NCBI RefSeq assembly: GCF_000264995.1
Contig: NW_006767452.1
Location: forward strand, 217,496 to 281,495
DNA from: Punctularia strigosozonata HHB-11173 SS5
Taxonomy: Eukaryota; Basidiomycota; Agaricomycetes; Corticiales; Punctulariaceae
DNA length: 64,000 nt
Reading direction: 5' to 3'
This document shows positions 58,385-64,000 of the stretch, piece after piece. Position 1 is the first letter of the stretch, and the number at the start of each line of letters is the position of its first letter. The notes below the pieces were generated by a model, which saw only the letters and a program-made list of their open reading frames with translations, did no database searches and was not told the origin of the DNA. The position numbers and the translations under genes are program-made.

Positions 58385-59461
58385 ATGCCCACCGTCCCGC
58401 CCGTCCCCGTCGCTCCCAGCCCGCAGCCCATTGAGCTCCTCGCGAACGCGACGCCGGATATCCTGCCCGACGATGGCGACGACCGCAACGACCCCACCCC
58501 CGACCCGGAGACGGACGACGTTGTGATGATGCCTGCGATAACGGGCGAGTCGACGGCGATATCGATCGTGAGCCTTTTTTTTCCCTCGGTATTTTAGCGC
58601 GTCGCGTTGCAAAATCTGACAAAATGTTCTCACCAGTCCGGTCGACGCAGAACCGATTTCGTGGACGCGTCGGACGAGTCCAAGCTCTCTTCGATAAAAT
58701 TCCATTCGCCCTCCTCCATCCTGGGCACGCCCTTCGAGTCGGAGTCCCGCTTCGAGTACCCGTTCCCCTCGAGCGACGGCGCCTCGACCTCCTCCGACTC
58801 CACCGTCGTCTCCCCCCTCTCGGACCGCATGGAGTGGGCCACCCCAGCAAGCAGCACCAACCTGCCCTCTCCGCCCATCACGCTCGGCCTCCCCGCCCTC
58901 CCCGCGCTCACGGCTTCGCCCGCGCCGCATCGCGTTCCCATGCCGCACCCCCTCGCACTCCACCTGTCCACGCTCTCTCTCCACTCCGGCTCGGGCTCGG
59001 GCGCGGGGACATGGTCCGCGCCCACGACGGTCCGCCCGGGGCCCTCCCGCGCGCTCTCGCCCGCGCACACCAAGCTCGCGATCGCCGCGCGCGAGCCGCC
59101 GATGCCGCCGAGCCTGCTCAAGAAGCGCAAGCGGCTCAGCGCCGGGCTCGCGCTCCCGCGTCTCAGGGGCTCGACGATCAGCACCCCGCAGGTGGCCTAC
59201 GCCGAACAAGAATCTTCCGACGCACGCGTCTCGGCCGTCACCCTCACGGCGTCCCTGAGCATCCCCGAGCTGGATCTGACGAGGAACCCGCTGGTATTCG
59301 CCGGACATACGCCGTTCGAAGACACGGACGAGCCCTCGTATCCCTCGCTGGACCCCGGGCTGCCGCAGGCGGACGGCGAGCCTGCGGACCACGACGATAG
59401 AGACGTGGAAGAAAACCCTGGGCTTTCGCGAAGGTGTTTCAGCCTCCCTCCGGAAACGTAA
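58385..59461 (+). CDS. Hypothetical Ser/Pro-rich protein, 335 aa
   Basis: Two exons, 58385-58567 and 58637-59461, joined by GTGAGC..CAG (1008 nt). I start at MPTVPPVPVAPSP; the frame is open further upstream, but without a better start. The N-terminus is acidic (DDGDDRNDPTPDPETDD). The body is Ser/Thr/Pro-rich with TKLAIAAREPPMPPSLLKKR as its most ordered part. Overlapping frames exist on the other strand (456 codons, very Arg-rich), a usual shadow of high-GC coding DNA. Confidence 0.6.
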
Positions 59462-60204
59462 CGCGGCGCGACCCCCCTTTTTTTCCAGGCCCGCGTCCGG
59501 GGAACACGATCGCAGCCGCCCGGTTTTTGGCTGTGCCCTGAACTGACCTCCGATCTCGATCGCTTCCGATAACCGCGCCGTCGCCGGGATGGCGGCGACG
59601 ATCATGCAAATCCGCAAACATCATATCCCTAATCGAGCAACGCCCTTCTCCTATCTATCCATCGTCGCATTTCATCCTCTTGTCACGTCACGCACACGCA
59701 CACGCATACATCGTACGTCGAAATATTTCCGGAACCAGATATCCTCGCGGCATCATAAATATCTTTCCCTGTCGTTCAGTTTCCTTGTTTTTCTTTTTTT
59801 TCGTGGGGCATTTCGGGTCGAAGCATCATCGATACACGTGTATGAGTTCGACGGCGCATGATTTATTGGTTGAGATATTATAGCATGTACACACATATAT
59901 CCCCTCGTTAACGTTCGTATGTAGCACTATGGTCAGACGCTCGTTTGTAATGGAACAAAATCTTGCAACATCTTTGTCCGTTCTCCAGGCTGGCTGGCTT
60001 GACAGCATTGCGCTTCGAGGAGTTTAAGTAAGGTGAGATGTTCAAATTCCGATCATCGATTTGCAAGTTTGCATGACACGCTCAGATTCGTATGGGCATG
60101 GGTTAACGCGTCTATTTTTGACCGAGCAGCTCCAGGTTCGTTCGTAGCAAATGTCATTCTCTTCGAATTCGACCTCCAGGTGAGATACCATAGCATACAC
60201 CGCT
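59462..60204. other. Intergenic region, no gene seen
   Basis: AT-richer than its surroundings; short frames only. Confidence 0.35.
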
Positions 60205-60506
60205 TCAGCCCTGAGCCCATCGCAGGTAACTGGCGATCAAGAAGCCTGCGCGAACAAACACGGGCAGCTCAGCGCAAATGGCGAGGGGAGGAGAGAAGAA
60301 AAAGGTCGGTGCGCACCGAAGCCCACGCCGCCCACGATCCTCTTACCCAGCGGCGACCCCGGCGCGCTGGCGCGCGACATCTGGAGCGCGTAGAGCCCGA
60401 CGCCGCCGAGCGCCGCGGTCCCGATGACCCGGCATGCCAGACACTGTTGCGGGTGAGGGCGGTCCTCGAGCGGCTCGGTCGAGGCGGGAGGTCCGGTCGC
60501 AGACAT
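60205..60506 (-). CDS. DMAC1/Dmo2-like mitochondrial membrane protein, 76 aa
   Basis: A small protein with the CxxC-helix signature of the DMAC1/Dmo2-like family; the animal member assists complex I distal-arm assembly. Two exons, 60317-60506 and 60205-60245 (231 nt). Sequence landmarks are HPQQCLACRVIGTAALGGVG and YALQMSRASAPGSPLGKRI, with a second apolar helix formed across the splice (VGGVGFGFLIASYLRW). Both helices and the CLAC motif fit. It is divergent from the DUF4112 gene (442 bp between starts). Confidence 0.8.
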
Positions 60507-60948
60507 GGGTTTGTGAAACTGGATGGAACTAGTACCAGTGCGCGCGTATGTATATGGCTCGGGTGCCGTTGGAACGCGTCAACTCGCTGCAGGAGGGAAC
60601 TCGAGCCGGCCGGAGGAATTCGCGGGTGAGTTTGGTCTCGGCCCGCTTTGCACGATGGCGATATATAGTCATGCATGTACCATACAAACGCCAGCATCAC
60701 AGTTTTCTTGCAAGCAACCTGCAGATTATCAGCCGGGCCCGACAAACCTACAGAGCTGTACTGCGTCCGGGGGAGCAGAGAGCCCGGACGCGAGGCGGTC
60801 CACCGTGCCCATGACGTCGTCGAACTTGGCTTCGCGGCTGGCGCTGGACTTTTATGAACGAAATCACCTTCTCCAGTTACGCTCCCTCTCTCCCTCTCAC
60901 TTTCTGAGTCTATACCCCTGCCAGTGATACTATACCCCGTCGCCGACG
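60507..60948. other. Shared divergent promoter region
   Basis: Lies between the DMAC1-like and DUF4112 genes; no gene supported. Confidence 0.4.
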
Positions 60949-62162
60949 ATGGAGACGTTCGCGCGCAAAGCTGGATTGAAGGTGTTCGAGAAGCACCTCG
61001 AGCAGTACAAGCCCGCCGACCCGCTGTACGAGTACTATACGGATAAGAAGGGAAGGCAGAAGCGGAGAAAGGTGCGTTTGCCACCGGTTTGATGCCTCCC
61101 GTCTATGGTACTCATCCATATCCTCTTTCGCCAACAGCGGGAGCTCCCGCCAGGCCTGTCGAAGCGCGACGCCCGCATCCTCAAGTCCGTCAAACGACGA
61201 GCGCATTATCTGGACAAGGGATTCAAGCTCTGCGGCTTCCAGTTTGGCTGGACTTTCGTCATCGGTGCGCTATACGCCCTTACGCTTCCAAACGGATCGC
61301 GGGCATTCATATCGAGCTAGGCATCATACCCGGCGCCGGCGACATCGCGGACGCCACGCTCAACTACGTTCTCGTCCTGCGCAAATGCCAGCAGGCCGAC
61401 CTTCCGTCGTGGTTAATGCGCAAGTACGTTTCAGTCACACATCTATAACCCCCCCTTCACCCTCCGCGTTCTCGAACGCACCGAACATTCTCCACGAGAC
61501 AAACACGAGGTTTTAATCCCGCATCCTGCTTACTTTTGTCTTCCGTCTTCGAATCACAGGATGCTCGTGAACAACCTCGTATCCGCCGGGGTGGGGCTCG
61601 TGCCACTGGTCGGTGACGTCGTCCTCGCGCAGTGGAAGGCCAACTCGCGCAACGCGCTTCTACTCGAAGAATTCCTGCGGTCAGTTCACGCACCGCTTTT
61701 CCCTTCCCTTTCCCTCCCCCTTCCCCCCGCTACTTCCCAGCGTCGTTTTACTCACGCGCGCGACGCTCTCGCAGAATCCGCGGCGAAGAGTTCCTGGCCC
61801 AACAAGCCTCCCCGAACCGGCCCAACGCGAGCACGCACGCGGCCGTCGTCAGGCCCGGCGCGGGGCTCCAGCCGGGCGAGACGATCCCGCATCCGGACCC
61901 GAAGACGGACGCGATCCCGGCCGACAAGGTCCCCGCCGCGGACCGCGCCGCTATCGCGGGGAAGGAGGCCGCGGTCGACAGGGGCACGGGCCAGGCGGCT
62001 ACGACCGACTCGACGGCCGCGACGGAGGGCGTCGGCGCGGGTGTGCAGCCGTCGTCGTCGTCCGGGAGCTGGTGGAAGGGGAAGGGAAAAGGGAAGGAAA
62101 AGGAAAAGGCGGCGGCGAAGCCGGGGGACAAGGGCAAGTTTGTCGAGCATGTGAATCGATGA
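60949..62162 (+). CDS. DUF4112-domain protein, 286 aa
   Basis: Membrane-associated family of unknown role. Five exons: 60949-61071, 61138-61264, 61321-61423, 61560-61679, 61775-62162 (861 nt). It starts METFARKAGLKVFEKHLEQY. The DUF4112 core is ILKSVKRRAHYLDKGFKLCG, FGWTFVIGIIPGAGDIADA, TLNYVLVLRKCQQADLP and GVGLVPLVGDVVLAQWKANS; GxIPGxGD and VPLVGD are the typical repeats. The C-terminal 110 residues are a disordered Lys/Ala/Pro tail (KGKGKGKEKEKAAAK). Confidence 0.88.
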
Positions 62163-62467
62163 ATTCGTGTGGTTAGTACCCTATATACCCTCTCGATGTC
62201 GGTGGTCTTTCAGCGTATGGAACGTACGGTCGTGGTATCGATGTATGATCCGCTGCGCTTGCACATGATCTCTACTTTTACGGCCCAAAAGACAATCCTG
62301 GCATGCTACAGTTGCGGCGTGTCGGAGGCGGAATTTTTTAATGGCATTTGCTGCAAAACCTGATGTTTTCGGTTTTTGAGGTACTTGTTTCAATTTTGGG
62401 CCGCTAAAAAATAATAATATTTATCTGACAGCCTTAGTAGAGCACCACTGGTAGTAAACATACAATA
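62163..62467. other. Intergenic region with a small inverted repeat
   Basis: CGGCCCAAAA (62281-62290) is inverted at 62394-62403, enclosing 103 bp without coding potential. It may be a tiny MITE, though I see no clear target duplication. Confidence 0.3.
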
Positions 62468-62481
62468 GACCTGCTATTTCT
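62468..62481. repeat. Direct repeat, left copy, flanking the tRNA half
   Basis: GACCTGCTATTTCT, repeated exactly at 62534-62547. Confidence 0.85.
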
Positions 62482-62530
62482 ATGCCACTAATCCTCAGTC
62501 TGGCGCCTTAGACCGCTTGGCCATCTCGCC
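62482..62530 (-). pseudogene. tRNA-Leu 5' half
   Basis: On the minus strand the sequence begins GGCGAGATGGCCAAGCGGTC and continues through a tRNA-Leu D arm (TAAGGCGCCAGACT) to about the anticodon loop, then diverges. No T arm or box B follows, so it is not a complete tRNA. It is flanked by a 14-bp direct repeat (62468-62481 and 62534-62547), as expected for an insertion. Confidence 0.6.
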
Positions 62531-62533
62531 GTT

Positions 62534-62547
62534 GACCTGCTATTTCT
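62534..62547. repeat. Direct repeat, right copy, flanking the tRNA half
   Basis: GACCTGCTATTTCT, exact copy of 62468-62481; the similarity extends three more bases with one mismatch. Confidence 0.85.
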
Positions 62548-62838
62548 GTGATCTGATCCAACAACTGACTCCATGGTCGTTGAGGCTAGCTGGGCTTATG
62601 TAATGCTTCTTCCATATATGGACGGACAGCCTCCCAATTTGGAAGGTGCATAGCCCCTGTTTCAATTCACGAAGGTGATTTCGAAACTGGGAATCCAGAC
62701 TCGATAAGTAACAAGCATTCAAGTGCATGCCAATAGCATGCCAGTCGTGCAATATAACAATTACAAGAATCGATGTGTAATGATGTATATGGACCCGTGG
62801 GAGGCGGAAAAAGTGGGCCGCAACTGTACGCCAAACGG

Positions 62839-64000
62839 TCAAATTCCGAAATGAACGTACGTAGCCCAGCGACTGGGCTCCGGGTGCGCACGGCGAAGTT
62901 CCTGAACCGCGGCATCTAGAGCGTACGGGACGTCGTCCGGGTCGATGCACTCCGCGTCGCTATCGAACATGTCCTTGTATACGGAGTTGGCTATCATCGG
63001 CCCATCGACGTCTTCCATCGACCTATTTGGAAGGATGAAATGTTGAGTACATTAAGGAGTCGAGTCGACGTTTCGCGCACCAGAGGGTGGCTATCACGCT
63101 CTTGAAGCCCGCGAATAACATGGTAGCGGCTAGATGGACAGTTTGATCAGGTTGGGACTGGGAAGATGACGAGCGTTCCTGTCAAGCTGTCTCCTCAGAA
63201 ATTCGATCAAGGTGAACGCTTACCTTGTCTCCTTTGGCCGTCTCGCAAGCGCTTAGGAACGCCATGAACGCGCGCGGGAGCGAGACGAGCATCAGCCTCT
63301 CGATCGTAAGCACCTCATCCTGCATCACAAATCCGCTCTTGAGCGGACTATCCGGGTCTTGGTGACCGTGACACGCGAGATGTAGGATTGTCGCGTCTGG
63401 CAAACGAAAGAGAAGCGCCTCGGCCGTGACTCCGCCCTCAGCTCTCCGGAAGATATGATCGGGTGAGGTGGCTAGGACCGATCCCGCCGGCAAGTATCTG
63501 ACGACGGCAGAGGCTTCCTCGCGCACCGACGCGAGGTCATTCCAATGGGACATTGTTGATTCAGATACGGCAGCCACCAACGCCTTGATGTTGCGCTTCT
63601 TAACAGGCGTATATGCAGATCGAGCGGCTAGCAACGCGCCCAATGTAGGGGTGTAGGAAGACACGACGTAATCTGAGCACCAAACGCCGTCCACTCCGCC
63701 TGCAGCATGAATCGGGAGGTGGAGGAAGTGCCCTGTCGGACACCACCACACCCGCGGCCGGTTGCGACCAACAGACATCTGCGAAGATAAACGTGACACG
63801 ATTGAAACGTACTGGTTCGCACATCGCGTGTTGATCACGTACCTCCAAGCCCAGAATACGAACCACCGGCCGAACGACGTCCGTCCACAGCCGGTGAAGA
63901 ACGGCTTCTATCCGGGCACACCGAGCTTTCAGAGGATTCGTTTTCTTATCGATGTGCAGACGATCCCTGAGCTGCGATCTGGCTGCCGTCATCGCGGATT
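62839..64000 (-). CDS. CHAT-domain (caspase-like) protein, C-terminal part; 5' end outside the window
   Basis: CHAT domains are cysteine peptidases of the caspase-separase class, often joined to TPR repeats in mushrooms. Only the 3' exons are here. Landmarks in order: LHRLWTDVVRPVVRILGLE, WWCPTGHFLHLPIHAAG, VVSSYTPTLGALL, the catalytic His in ILHLACHGHQDP, the catalytic Cys in AFLSACETAKGD, then LAATMLFAGFKSVIATLW and DVDGPMIANSVY, ending RRAHPEPSRWATYVHFGI. Both catalytic residues are present. The start lies beyond base 64000. A TPR region would be expected upstream. Confidence 0.87.

Noticed and set aside
58247-59617. 456-codon minus-strand open frame over the 335-aa protein gene
   Set aside because: Extremely Arg-rich composition typical of antisense frames in GC-rich coding DNA; the plus-strand model has a good intron and less biased protein.
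61748-62150. Minus-strand frames opposite the DUF4112 tail
   Set aside because: Shadow frames of a Lys/Ala-rich plus-strand coding tail.
1-64000. CRISPR arrays, rRNA genes, complete tRNA genes, riboswitches
   Set aside because: No regularly spaced repeats, rRNA-like segments or complete tRNA folds were seen, and the gene structure is eukaryotic.

Overview
The window reads as nuclear DNA of an agaricomycete basidiomycete, most likely a wood-decay fungus. The genes are compact and broken by many 45-70 bp GT-AG introns. They include an AA14 xylan-active lytic polysaccharide monooxygenase, a fungal P450, seven-helix membrane proteins and a small secreted CGFGT-type glycopeptide, all typical of that class. 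I placed exons by hand from splice signals and required each chain of exons to keep one frame; exon coordinates are in the evidence fields. Product names rest on motifs recalled from known families, not on database searches.

Layout. 1-19900 is dense: a large acidic disordered protein running off the left edge (-), a disordered protein (-), RNase P subunit POP5 (+), a seven-helix membrane protein (-), a peroxisome-tagged BioF (-) head to head with COA6 (+), a Ser-rich protein (+), an alpha/beta hydrolase (-) head to head with a TBC Rab-GAP (+). 19901-35550 is looser and repeat-rich: a secreted glycopeptide, a membrane protein, a HIT protein ending in SKL, a 1.7 kb inverted-repeat element, a second seven-helix protein and a P450. 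A P450 relic and a copied gene tail point to a segmental duplication between 24.7-25.8 kb and 32.2-35.1 kb.

35553-55274 holds an alpha-arrestin (+), a formamidase with 22 exons (+), a DUF4139 protein carrying an FG-repeat block (-), a tandem triplet of FtsJ-fold methyltransferase-like genes (+), the AA14 LPMO (+) and an MFS transporter (-). 55275-64000 has a PIF/Harbinger-type MITE, two proteins of unknown function, a DMAC1/Dmo2-like protein (-) head to head with a DUF4112 protein (+), a tRNA-Leu 5' half flanked by a 14-bp repeat, and a CHAT-domain (caspase-like) gene cut by the right edge.

No operon-like logic is expected in a fungal nucleus. Several genes do form divergent pairs 360-450 bp apart that may share promoters (BioF/COA6, hydrolase/TBC, DMAC1-like/DUF4112, 411-aa protein/POP5). 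The most unusual items are the FtsJ-like triplet, one copy of which has lost its motif IV aspartate; the FG-repeat insertion in the DUF4139 protein; the HIT-SKL protein; the tRNA half; and three introns that appear to use GC donors.
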